From Paramoeba atlantica (taxonomy: Eukaryota; Discosea), in NCBI GenBank assembly GCA_977017575.1, contig CDRNVI010000029.1, positions 868,001 to 932,000 on the forward strand: a stretch of DNA of 64,000 nucleotides. Reading direction: 5' to 3'. A model generated the notes under the pieces. That model worked only from the letters and a program-made list of their open reading frames with translations. It did not search any database and was not told the origin of the DNA. Within the stretch, counting starts at the first letter, position 1, and each line of letters opens with the position of its first letter. Shown here piece after piece: positions 39,825 through 49,603 of the stretch. Position numbers and translations under genes: made by a program.

Positions 39825-40615
39825 ATGTCATTCCAAGCATCAATCTATCGCCAGATGTGCGAAGGAAAATGTCAGAAAATGACACCGTTCACTCTTCCCA
39901 CCGAAGGTCGATCATCTTTTTGTGTTTATTGCAAATGGTGTGTCGATTCCGAGCAGCACAGAGATGTATGTGTGCAATGCTTGCAGTATGGGGCATTCAA
40001 CGGTTCTGATGTTTGTGCGACTTGTGGGCAATCACAAGTCGTTGAATCTTTTTCTCCTCCCCTCCTTCAGGAATTATTGTCATCCGATCTGGACCTTGAA
40101 TCAGTAAAGCGCACAGCCAGCCAATTCTTTCGGAAGACTGTTTTGGGGTTGTGATTTACTTTTTCGCATGTGGCGTATGCCCTTATTGCGTGCAAAGCCA
40201 GCATTGACTGGGCTGATGACGGAACTAAGTTTTTGCGGGCAGGCATTAACTACGCCAAAAAGTTCCGATTGTCTGTGAGTTCTAAAGACGAACGTGGCAT
40301 GGCAACAGTATTAAAAAACATTTGGAATAGCTTTGTCGGAGATTTGAATCGAAGGCGTGTGACGATTTGGTCCGATCTAAACGCTTGACCTATGTGGAAA
40401 AGGCCAAGGAGTACGTCGAATCAAGCTGTTGGGAAGAAGATGTTCCAGAAGTTGCGGCGACAAAGCTTCTTCAGCTCGGAGCCGTCATTCTTCATGATAA
40501 ACGGAAGAGAGGCCCACTGGTTCTTCACGTCACTGTGGAGAATAGTGCGAAGGCTAAGAGGAAGGAAGAAGATAAAAAGGCGAAAGTTCATGTGGAAAGT
40601 ATTAATTCAGTTTAA
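39825..40615 (+). pseudogene. Transposon accessory protein with CxxC zinc cluster
   Basis: Starting at 39825 the frame reads a Cys-rich domain: CVYCKWCVDSEQHRDVC, then CVQC, then CATCGQSQVV. These are four CxxC-type pairs, as in a zinc ribbon or RING-like fold. An in-frame TGA at about 40152 and a later shift near 40370 break it. The rest is helical, ending in a Lys/Glu-rich tail (KAKRKEEDKKAKVHVE). It is about 260 residues in all. I do not recognise it; it takes the place that the Myb-like partner has in plant PIF/Harbinger elements. Confidence 0.45.
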
Positions 40616-40791
40616 TTTCCGTAGGTGATGTTAAGTTCGAAGTTGTGAAGCTAGTTGTGAAGTCTTTAACCAAAAAACTGACGTTATTTATAATACGCTA
40701 TTACAATAATATGTGTAAATTCATAAATAATACAATCAAAAAGTACTTAAAAATAATGGAGAGCTTAAAAACTAACTAACATTCTCGAACT

Positions 40792-41862
40792 ATGTCAAAA
40801 GCCGTTTCTGAACTTGACGTTTGTGGTGTTCGACTTGATGCCCTACATTATCTTACGGAAATCATGCCCCTTAACTATGGAGATGGGACATTTGTCACAC
40901 CTGATGAAATTTTTGCTAGCTTTCTTTTCTTATACACCGGCGGGCGATACAATACGATAGCTTCCCACATGTCGAAGCGTGGGTGGTCCTATCGTAGTTG
41001 CGTTGAAAAAATACCTCGATTCTTTAAGACATTTGTTGAGGTAATGGCACCCCTGTGGGTATAAGACGATTTTGTTGAAAAAGTAATTGATCATGACTGC
41101 AATTCTTCGCATGGATTCTGGGATTCGGACATCAGTGGGGCTGCAGATACCGTTCCCATATTTATTGACCAAACGCCACACTGCTTCCAACCGAAATATT
41201 CCGAGTATGTGTTGAAGGCCTTTGTTGCATGCACATTGTCGGGATTTGTCTGCTTCGTATCGAGTAATCTTTACACGGGGGCGACTAACGATAGCGTAAT
41301 TTTGGAACATTCTAAATTCTTACCATTCTTACAACAATATCGAAAGCGTGCGTTTGTTGATGGGGGATTCAAAAAGTCAGATCTCCTTATCATTCCTCAT
41401 AGAGCGACTGCAATTTGGCCGAAGAAACCTCTTGGAAAATCACGAAGTGCTTATGAGCAAGAAGCTTTGACTAAGCTCCAATACAACGAAAACATTGCCC
41501 ATTTTCGTTCACGCATTGAGCATGTTTTTGGCCGAACATTCATTGGCCGATGGCTGGCACTAAAAAATTGGACACATTCTTTTGATTTGGCCTTTGGAGA
41601 CTGCTTCAAAGCAGCCCTCATTATACATAACCTAGAAGCTTACCTGCGCTACGAATGGGGTGGGAAGTTTCCCCGATTTTTGACAACTGAGGAGAAACGC
41701 GTCATTCAATCCAAAATCTCTGCTTGTGAAACACAGCGCAAGCGTTACCCCCAGCCCGACGCCCCAGCACCGCAACAGACTTTACATTCATTCTTTAAGG
41801 GACAGTGGACCCCCATAGTTATAGACGATGATGATAGCACCGACGAGGGGGCGCTCGAGTAA
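40792..41862 (+). pseudogene. IS5/Harbinger-like DDE transposase with PIP box and SIM-like tail
   Basis: One frame of 356 codons, continuous except for a single in-frame TAA at 41062. The N terminus is helical (FLFLYTGGRYNTIASHMSKRG). Catalytic acids: FIDQTPH (first Asp), GATNDSVIL and FVDGGFKKSD (second Asp), SRIEHVFGR (Glu). This is the DDE_Tnp_4 layout. At the C terminus QQTLHSFF (41773-41796) is a perfect PCNA-interacting QxxLxxFF box. Six residues later PIVIDDDDSTDEG (IVI core at 41815) fits a SUMO-interacting motif with an acidic/Ser flank. Such a pair would favour SUMO-modified PCNA (inference). Confidence 0.7.
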
Positions 41863-42021
41863 TACTGCATGAACGAAAAATCTCTAGTTTCATCCCTCAT
41901 ATTATTAAGTTATTATTATATTGTTATGGATATTCCGTGGAGGGGGCATTGAGGTCCAGGGTATGAAAAAATGCATGTGATTTCTGTATCCCTCATTATT
42001 CCCTCTCATTATTCCCAGTTC

Positions 42022-42100
42022 TGGTTGGCATGAATTGGCATGAGTTGGCACGAATTGGCATGAGTTGGCATGAACTGGCACAAGACGGCACGAGATGGCA
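42022..42100. repeat. 10-bp tandem repeat, right
   Basis: Eight units of TTGGCATGAG/TTGGCACGAA/ACGGCACGAG type, same orientation as 39605-39689, flanking the transposase gene on its 3' side. Confidence 0.7.
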
Positions 42101-42180
42101 CCGGTTAGCTGCACAGTCTCCAAGGTCCTGCTCCCTTTTGATAAACTTTTGGTTGTTGGGGTAGACACGGAAAAAAAAAT

Positions 42181-42198
42181 CCGCCGCTTCGCGGCGGA
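42181..42198. repeat. GC hairpin with T-run (right)
   Basis: CCGCCGCTTCGCGGCGG preceded by nine A and followed at a short distance by nine T. It mirrors the hairpin at the left end of the same element. Confidence 0.55.
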
Positions 42199-42446
42199 TT
42201 CGAATTTTTTTTTGATATTCCCTGAAATCTATTTTGGCCTTCCAGACAAAATGGCCCTATTAAAGGGGGGGTCGCACGTAGCTCTATTAAATAGGGGGGG
42301 GGGGGATAGTATATTATACTACAGAGTGTTCTTTGCCACCAGTGAAGCGCCCCAGGAGAGCCTTGCGTCCCCGTACCCGGATTGAGCCGGGAGCCGGAGT
42401 TGGTACTTGCGGCGCTTGCTTGTGGGGATGGCAGACGCTCTTGTAC

Positions 42447-42502
42447 CAAACAAACAAACAAACATTCAAACAAACAAACAAACAAACAAACAAACAAACA
42501 TT
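42447..42502. repeat. (CAAA)n microsatellite
   Basis: About thirteen CAAA units broken by one CATT. It creates long meaningless frames on both strands. Confidence 0.9.
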
Positions 42503-42840
42503 CGTCCGTGCGCTGCAGTTCTGGGGTAGGCGTCCGACCTCCGCCCGTTGCAGGAAGTGCGCTTCACTTCCCTGAGCAGGTGCTAGTGAAGCATAAATTT
42601 TGGGTGGGGGTGTAAAAAAAATAATTGTGAGAAATAAATAATTTGCGACCGCGATTGATGCGTGATCGATAAGTCGACTCCTAAAACGTATTTTAGTGGC
42701 GGAGGTAGTTTTCAACGCTAAGCGCGCAGCATGAGTTGAAAACAACCACCATGTTTAACGAAGCCACTCAATATTAGAAATTTCCACCATGTTTACTGTA
42801 CTTTTTGGTCAAAAAAAATTAGTCATTTTTTTCGGACATT

Positions 42841-42904
42841 TTTCCCCAAACGGCACTATAAGTGGGGGGGTACCCCGCGGCACTATAAGTGGGGGGGGGC
42901 ACAG
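42841..42904. repeat. Right inverted repeat of the transposon island
   Basis: 42875-42904 is the perfect reverse complement of 26509-26538, followed by TA. A second copy of the core (CGGCACTATAAGTGGGGGGG) lies just inside, here in tandem rather than inverted. Confidence 0.6.
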
Positions 42905-44462
42905 TAATTGTCCTTTTTGACGGAGTCTTGGGCACGAGGCGCTGCAAAGCAGCGCCGGTTTTTTTTGTATGTAAGACCATTATTGTACTACCCACCTTAC
43001 GAACACCTTATTACATCTTATGATATTTAGCTCATTTGTTACTCCTTTGCATTTATGGTTTTCGGAGATAGGGGCCAATTGCGGGCAGGTATGATGACTA
43101 GCCCTACCACCCAACCCCTTTCATCTCGCCGAAAAATGGCGCCTTCATCTGAGGGGCTGCGAGTATGATCTCGCGTGATCTCACGTGATCTCGTTTTGGA
43201 CCTCATGCGCAGCCTCTCAACTCTCCCCCTTCCGGAAAATGGCAACACCCCCGATGATTTTACTTCATCGCTCTCCCTTCCTGGAAATGGCAACCTTCAC
43301 CCTGAGCTCCATTTATCGGACACGGGAACGCCCTCGGACAAACAACGTGTTTCTGATCCTCTGGAGCGTTGAGTGACGATACCGCCTTCTGCCCTTCGGG
43401 TAGGGCCTCTACCCGAGGCCTAAAATCCTCTAGTGAGTTCCATCGTGAACACTGTTTTCTCCATTGCCCCCCACCAATAAGAGATATCATACGCAAATAA
43501 GGGTTCAACAAAAGTTGAACATACAGTTGTATATGTATGTCATTCTACAGCATCGTTAATCAATGGTTGTGTGAGAAATATTATATCAACGTTCGTACAA
43601 TATCGCAAAATAAAATAAATGGGGTCCCTTTCTATCAAAGTAGCTACAATAACGGTGGCCAAGACATAAAGCTAGAGGGAGGTTTTAACAGTAAGAGGTA
43701 ACTCTGCATGAAAAAAGTTGAAGAGAACTTTTTTGAGCACGCAGAAAATCACAAGGAAATGGTCTGGAGATCACTGCAGACCAGTGGAGATCTCTGGATT
43801 TTCACCTCTACGCACCTTCGCTTTCCCCATTACCCACTCATGAAGGACAAAGAAATATCATAGTGAGAATGAAAAAAGAAAGAAAGCAATGATTCAACTG
43901 ACTACAAGTAACTAAGACAAAGGGCTGTTACACAAAAAAAGTAAAACGATAAACTGGCACCGTTTCGCTGCGCGGTGTTTTTCTGATCGAGCGGCTTCTC
44001 TGCGAACCACTAGAGATAGCTGGAGATCACTGAAGAGCACTTTTGTGCTCCCAAAGCGGCTACTTGCAGACTCTCCAATACCACACGGGCTATATTATCG
44101 CACACCTATGGGAGAACAAGAAAATCAGGAAAGAAAATTGTTGCAACTCAGCCTGTGGGCAAGAGCAGACAACAACGAAAAAAAAGATTACAGCAAGAAT
44201 CACGCTAGAACCCTCCTCAGAGTAGCTTAGAAAAGAAAAGAAAAGAAAGAAATACAGATGAGCACATCGCTAATCCTAAAAATAGAATTACGAGCGATCT
44301 TCTAAATATTAAACACAATGAAAAGGGCGAACGAACCAAGGTACGTAGAAAAAGAATGAGCAGTATGAAAAAATTGATGAAGGAGCAACTTTCAACTACT
44401 CTTCTACAATTCATAGAATTTGTCCATCCAAATAGAGTAGTTCTGTTTATTCATAAGGCGAG
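42905..44462. other. 1.56-kb non-coding stretch
   Basis: Holds a GC hairpin with T-run at 42939-42967 (GGCGCTGCAAAGCAGCGCC), a short repeat of GATCTCGCGT/GATCTCACGT at 43165-43195, and an AAAAG microsatellite at 44227-44250. No gene is convincing. It includes the probable 3' untranslated region of the gene at 44463. Confidence 0.5.
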
Positions 44463-45605
44463 TCAATAATTAAGTTCATACACTTGCAAATTTTTGCTTT
44501 CTTGCATGTCCGGTGAGAAAAAGAGAGAGTTGATTCTACAATCAGTTTTCAGTTCAGACGTTTCGCGTCTAGTATTAAAAGCATGCTCACTGGAAGGCAG
44601 CTCTCCAATATTATTTTTCGCATACCACTCTATTTGTGGTTTAATCTCATTCGAATGAAACGCCATGTAATTTTCAATTTCTGTACCAACATACTCGGTA
44701 AATGATGTTTCCAAGGACCACGCACACGAAAAAAGCGGATAGAAACCAGCATGATTAGACCAAGCTGAGTCGGAAGGATATGCCGATTGGTCATGTACTG
44801 GTGCCTTCTCGACACAAGGTGCCAAAATTATCCTTTCACAGGGCCAAACTGTGCTTTCGTCTCCATTTTTAGCCGTTGCACGAAAATACTTGTCGGCAAA
44901 TCCTTACGGAAGAAACATCTTTCCAGGAGTCTGACACTTAAGTGCGTAACAAGAGGAAGCGCCGTCTCCTTTTATCGTGTGTGGTAGTGATTCAGATGAA
45001 AATTCGTCCGAACACGGAGCACTACGCATTGTACTGTTAACAGAAGGTGTAATAGTGCCGAATGCAGGCGCAGAATTCATGTTATGAGCCTCAGGCTCTG
45101 CTAAAGACATTACTTCAGGACCCTTCTCCTTGTTTTGAGCCCAGCTTGAAATGTACTCCATTGTGTGTGATGCCCTCTTACGTTCCTTCCATCGTTTGTA
45201 CGACACTTTCCGGCGTAATCCTTCCAAAACGTTTAACGGAGCAATAGAGACAGGCAACACATTTTCCGCAGAAGCAGAGTTTCGTGCTTTCCGCTCTAAA
45301 AGATCTTGATTGTATCGTGCAATTGCTTTGTCAGGGTCCCCATTCGCCAACAATTCTTCTAGCCCCGGATATTGTGCTGGGTATTTTGATCTCCTGAGCC
45401 TATGTAGATCAACGGACTCACATAATTTTCGTCGTTTTACAGTGCGCTTCTTTTCCACATTTGATTGCTCTTCGGTTCGTGCAGGCTCGCCTGATTTACC
45501 AGGAGGTCCTGTTGTCTGATACGTACCCCTATGGCATCCGTTCGGGTGATCCAATTTGTGTTTTTGTTTGGCCACAGCTCGACTTCCACCCATCCACCTC
45601 AACAT
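44463..45605 (-). CDS. Unknown gene, two exons or one in-frame TAA
   Basis: 45605-44904 encodes 233 residues starting MLRWMGGSRAVAKQKHKL, with a bipartite basic stretch (EKKRTVKRRK), RLRRSKYPAQYPGLEELL and KVSYKRWKERKR. This part looks like a nuclear or RNA-binding protein. The frame then has a TAA at 44906-44904 but continues open in the same frame for 146 codons (GFADKYFRATAKNG... to 44463). The stop lies inside CCGTAAGG, a GTAAG splice-donor-like sequence. In-frame introns of 54 or 75 bp ending at AG would remove it. Nonsense mutation, readthrough or sequencing error are alternatives. Function not recognised. Confidence 0.5.
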
Positions 45606-46027
45606 TCTCTTTTAAAATATGTACTTTCTTAATTGCAGTTCATGAACCACAATGAGCGTAACAGTCATCAAAACATAAAATAGACATCAAATGTGTGGGA
45701 GGCTACTTTGTCTACCCCCAGTTTCTTAATAGAAGTCGAAAAGTTATATTTTAAAATTTCTTTAAGTACTTATGGACATACGGATTACGTTCAATCTCCT
45801 GCATGGGAGATTCAGACCCGTATCATGAGGCTTCCGCCTCCATAATGTGTTTTACTTTAACCGACTTCGCAAGAAAGATGTAATAAAACAATGTCAAAGT
45901 AACTAAACATTGAGCATTGTACCGTTTAGTCACCTATTTACTTCGCCTATCTCAATCAATGTTTTTGTAGCTTGGGAGACACCCTGTTTGCAGAGCTTGT
46001 TTTTGGCGTTGTAACTTCCTTGTTATT
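45606..46027. other. Intergenic, nothing recognised
   Basis: AT-rich spacer; no sustained frame or repeat seen. Confidence 0.5.
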
Positions 46028-47647
46028 CTATATGCTTCTATTTGTTGCCCGCGTGTTTAGCAAAACGTGTTGCTGTTCAAGATGGTCAAGTTGCTCGTAT
46101 AAAGTTGTGAGATCATGGTGTGTTTCCCAATGACGCGACCAGTGATCACGCTGTTTTTTACCAAAAGCAAGTGAAGAAAAGTTTTGCGAGATGGAATCTA
46201 CTTTCACCCGTTCACCATGTATGTTCGACTCGCTACGTTGTTCGAGAACCTTTATGGATTCAGAAATAGAACCAATTTTCCCGATTAGTTGAAATGCCGT
46301 GAGCTCTCGCTCCCTATGGGAAGTGAGTGAGGCCGTCATTGGATTCTTTGTTATGTGGGTTGCAATGGATTCACCTTGGACCAAATGTCGTAATGCCGTA
46401 CAAATGGGAATGCGATTATCCTTATCTAGTGAGTGACTTTCTAACAGAGCCTTGCTACCAGAATCAATACCAAGATCAGACACTGCACTACAGTTATTGG
46501 ACGGAGATTGCTCCTTTCGTCGCTTTTCACGTTGCTGAAGAGCAGCGATCTTGTGTTGTTCTATAACATGAGCTCGTTCGCGTTTTTCCCTCTCTTGGGC
46601 TTGCGATAGAACTGTAGACCTAAGTTGCGTCAAAAGGGAAAGGCAAAACTGAGGTGAGCAAAGATCGGATACTGGTCCTGGATTCTTAATTATTAGATAG
46701 GTTTCATCAAAATCCCGCTTATACTGCGTGAAGCCAGAAAAAATAAGAAGTTCTGGACCTCCTTTGCGATCCCACACGTTGGTGCGAAAGGCTCGAGTGC
46801 TTAGTGGAATTCGAGAACAAGAGTTTTCAGCCAATTGCTTTAACGTTCTCTCGAAGCATCGAAAAAAAGAATCCAGGGTGGCATACTCTTCATCTTCCCA
46901 AATCTCACAAATAAATTTTGTTACGATTTTCTCAAATTCAGGTTCTTCAATATGTGGCTTTCGCAATACTGAATTCAACTGCAGACCATGACGAACATTC
47001 TTCAGTGCCGTTTGTAGCCGAAGTTCATCGCGCAATTGACGATCGGAGGAATCGTAAGTGTTCAATACAGATGCAGGTACGGTTCCACCACTCCATAGTT
47101 CAGTGTCAGAAAGTTTCTTCACCAGAAACGTTTCGTAACGTTTCACGTCAGAGAGGGCGTCGTAAATGCACATATGCTGCGTATCAAGAGAATACGACCA
47201 CAATTCTCCGCTTTGTTCGAATTCTACCGAAGCAATCTCTGACGATTCAAAACCTATACTTGAGAGGTACTCCCCTATTCTCGGAATGGTAAAGATATCT
47301 CTGCGTAGAATAGCGTTCGTGCTTTTCAGCTGGCGGACGCGCTCGAACATTCGAGAATCCGCCGCTTCCGTGCTCCTGCAAGGATAATTCACAATGTTTT
47401 CTAGAATCCGTCGAAGAATTTGTGTTGCTCGCAACCTGAATTCTGCAGTGTGTTGTCTGTCGAAGATAGTTTCCCATTTCACAGTAGGTTTTACAAGAAC
47501 CTTACCTTCTTGAGAAGCTAACGTTGAAGCTCTTACTGAGTTCGTATCATTTAAGAGTATAGATTTCGCCTTAGTAAACTCTTCAGGGGTGAGAATGCCA
47601 GCCTCTTTCTGCTCCCACAGGAGACGAATATTTTCTGCAAGATTCAT
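46028..47647 (-). CDS. Tandem PUB-domain protein with SHOCT-like N terminus
   Basis: 539 residues. Residues 8-30 (LLWEQKEAGILTPEEFTKAKSILL) resemble a SHOCT-like helical hairpin. Residues ~70-150 form a PUB/PUG domain: ATQILRRILENIVNYP, then FERVRQLKSTNAILRRDIFTIPRIGEYLSSIGFE. A second, more diverged PUB-like block follows at ~265-330 (CFERTLKQLAENSCSRIPLS, then PELLIFSGF and ETYLIIKNPG). The C terminus is a charged coil (QEREKRERAHVIEQHKI). PUB domains bind the C-terminal tail of the p97/VCP (CDC48) ATPase, so a cofactor in protein-quality control or ubiquitin pathways is likely. Confidence 0.65.
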   Translation of the reverse strand: MNLAENIRLLWEQKEAGILTPEEFTKAKSILLNDTNSVRASTLASQEGKVLVKPTVKWETIFDRQHTAEFRLRATQILRRILENIVNYPCRSTEAADSRMFERVRQLKSTNAILRRDIFTIPRIGEYLSSIGFESSEIASVEFEQSGELWSYSLDTQHMCIYDALSDVKRYETFLVKKLSDTELWSGGTVPASVLNTYDSSDRQLRDELRLQTALKNVRHGLQLNSVLRKPHIEEPEFEKIVTKFICEIWEDEEYATLDSFFRCFERTLKQLAENSCSRIPLSTRAFRTNVWDRKGGPELLIFSGFTQYKRDFDETYLIIKNPGPVSDLCSPQFCLSLLTQLRSTVLSQAQEREKRERAHVIEQHKIAALQQREKRRKEQSPSNNCSAVSDLGIDSGSKALLESHSLDKDNRIPICTALRHLVQGESIATHITKNPMTASLTSHRERELTAFQLIGKIGSISESIKVLEQRSESNIHGERVKVDSISQNFSSLAFGKKQRDHWSRHWETHHDLTTLYEQLDHLEQQHVLLNTRATNRSI

Positions 47648-47675
47648 CCTAGAGTTGCAAATACACAGAGTACAA
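47648..47675 (-). promoter_or_regulatory. Acceptor-like tract + AG
   Basis: The minus strand reads TACTCTGTGTATTTGCAACTCTAG in two parts, ending one base before the ATG of the PUB gene; AG then GATG, as at the leucine-rich-repeat gene. Confidence 0.4.
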
Positions 47676-47820
47676 TATACAGTAGAAACCGTACCATACT
47701 AAGCTTGGTATTTTTCGTTTAGTTTGCATAATTGAATTTACAATTTATATTGTTTAGATCAAGAAAAGAAACGAACGTTGATGTAAATGTACTACTCATA
47801 TTCGAGTGTTATCCTATAGT

Positions 47821-49218
47821 TTATCCAATCACATTAGCGACAATGAAGCAAACACACGTCAGACAAGCAAAGGCAAGCTCAATCCATAATCCATAAACAA
47901 AAAGTAGATGAACGGGGAATCCAAAGAAAGCCGCGTATCCTATATTGACGCTCATTGAAAGCCATGTCCCAAGAATTTCCGGTTTCAATTCCGGTGCTAA
48001 TTGCAGTCCGTAGAACGATATACCTGTAATCAAAAACCCTGTTCCAAGCCCAACAACGGATACAAGGGAAGCGAACGTCAGCTTAATGCCTAAAAGGCTG
48101 TCCAATCTTGTCTCTGAAATGTGTGAGATACTTGCTGTAGCAAGAAGTGCGACAAAATTTATGGAAAGAACAGCAAACAAGCACTTAAAAACGTTTTCGC
48201 GAAGAAATCCGATTCGTGAAGAAAGCCCAAAAACTATATTTCCCAGAAGGTGGGCGAAACAATATGCGATTCCTATCCATCCTAAATCGGTGGAAGAGAA
48301 TTTTTCGTGTAAGACAACTTGCAGGAAATTAGCGAGCGCAGAGCACAATCCGCAATGCAGACCAACAGTGGGAACTAGTAAATAGAAATTCAAAGGTCTT
48401 TTGACAGGAAAAAGTCTTCGTAAAAATGCAAGTTCTCGAGCGCGGGTAGTCGAAGGTTCGTGTTCGGTTCTTTCAGCAACGACCTGCAGTCGACTGTATA
48501 CGATTTTATTTTTCTGATCAATTTCCGGGCTACTATTCTCGTGATCAAACTGGTTTCGTTTACCTTCTACGGACAACGCGTTGCGTGCACCAAAAAGCTG
48601 CGCCTTCCTTTTTCCGTAATTCGGGCAATAAAGAATGCAGGCTAATGCTCCAATCCAAGAAGAGCCCGCCCTGAAATACAAAATTCGTGGGAAATGCGCT
48701 GGCGTAGAAGCTAGAAAGGGACCAACAAGTATCCACAGAGCTGTACCCAAGACATTGGCACCCATAGAAAGGCTTAGAGGGGGTCCACGTGTATCCTCTG
48801 AAAACCATTCGGACACAAGTAATGGTGGAAGTGACATAACCGGTGCCGAAAGCAGTGCGTTGAATCCAAGAGAGAGAAATAAAATCGGGAATACCCAATA
48901 AGAATCTTTTAAGTATGAAGATGGTAGCCCACAAAGAATTGTACTAGAGAAAGCAACTATGAGGTGCGCGAGTCGAATATTAAATGCTTGTAATAACTGC
49001 ATCTGTTTTTGGCTTTGATGCAGTAGGACGATAGATCCCATAAAGTAACCTATAGGACCTAGAAAAAGGGTCCACCGAATAATGTCTGGAGTAACCGATG
49101 GCAGGGCTCCCGTGACTACATCAGGATTCACGCAGCAAAAAGTGCACCATAATGCGCTATGGTTGAAAGATAATAATCCGAACAGGGAGGTCACGTACCA
49201 GGCTCTTGAAATTGTCAT
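47821..49218 (-). CDS. FLVCR/SLC49-like major facilitator transporter
   Basis: 465 residues with about twelve hydrophobic helices and a polar central loop (~205-250) between helices 6 and 7. The segment LLVSEWFSEDTRGPPLSLSMGANVLGTALWILVGPFL matches in pattern the WF-x-x-x-x-R and N-x-x-G blocks of FLVCR (SLC49) proteins; PSVTPDIIRWTLFLGPIGYF is the usual helix 2 entry. Family members move haem, choline or related solutes, and a haem-uptake FLVCR homologue is known in Leishmania. The substrate here cannot be told. The N terminus begins close to helix 1. Confidence 0.65.
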   Translation of the reverse strand: MTISRAWYVTSLFGLLSFNHSALWCTFCCVNPDVVTGALPSVTPDIIRWTLFLGPIGYFMGSIVLLHQSQKQMQLLQAFNIRLAHLIVAFSSTILCGLPSSYLKDSYWVFPILFLSLGFNALLSAPVMSLPPLLVSEWFSEDTRGPPLSLSMGANVLGTALWILVGPFLASTPAHFPRILYFRAGSSWIGALACILYCPNYGKRKAQLFGARNALSVEGKRNQFDHENSSPEIDQKNKIVYSRLQVVAERTEHEPSTTRARELAFLRRLFPVKRPLNFYLLVPTVGLHCGLCSALANFLQVVLHEKFSSTDLGWIGIAYCFAHLLGNIVFGLSSRIGFLRENVFKCLFAVLSINFVALLATASISHISETRLDSLLGIKLTFASLVSVVGLGTGFLITGISFYGLQLAPELKPEILGTWLSMSVNIGYAAFFGFPVHLLFVYGLWIELAFACLTCVCFIVANVIG

Positions 49219-49603
49219 GCAGCTCGAGATGGAAAGTCGTCTATTTCTTTATTCTTGGCATTCACACTCTTCTGTATCCTAGAGTTCATCTGCTAAAAGC
49301 ACGATCGCCCACTAAGTTCAATTCAGTGTGTGCGAAAGACCATTTGGGTACCAACATAAAAAACGCTATTAGGTAAAATTAAAATCAGGCTCACCGGAGC
49401 ATAAACCATGTACACGAATCTAATCGTCACGCCACGTACATATTCGAATACATGTATGTTTGAATTTTCCTCTTGATCACTTTCGAAAATATTCCACTAA
49501 CGAACCATTAAATACTTTGTTAAAGAGCTAGTTTAAAGAGGTAGTGGGGTGTATTACACACACCACCCCAATCCCCTCTTTCCTCCCTATTCACATCCCT
49601 GAA
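49219..49603. other. Intergenic, nothing recognised
   Basis: AT-rich spacer downstream of the leucine-rich-repeat gene and upstream of the transporter. It has a short CA/TG-rich inverted stretch near 49545-49570. Confidence 0.5.

Larger units (their letters stand above)
39463..42306 (+). mobile_element. IS5/Harbinger-like DNA transposon with accessory gene
   Basis: The plus-strand element has both ends marked by the same three features: a TTAAAGGGGGGG motif (39502-39515; 42261-42275 and 42286-42302), a GC hairpin between A- and T-runs (39541-39560; 42181-42198) and 10-bp tandem repeats (39605-39689; 42022-42100). It encodes an accessory Cys-rich protein (39825-40615) and a DDE transposase (40792-41862), both lightly broken. 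The exact termini and target duplication are uncertain. Confidence 0.55.

Noticed and set aside
42314-42745. Frames through the CAAA repeat (both strands)
   Set aside because: They owe their length to the microsatellite and show only repeated Cys/Leu/Phe/Val or Lys/Gln/Thr/Asn.
26509-42904. A Polinton or other giant virus-like element filling the island
   Set aside because: No protein-primed polymerase, packaging ATPase, protease or capsid gene is visible. The content is separate known transposon types.
44904-44906. Stop-codon reassignment (TAA as sense) as in Blastocrithidia
   Set aside because: Host genes here end at TAA and TGA in the expected places, and long genes such as RAD50 contain no in-frame stops. 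Single mutations or an intron explain the few cases.
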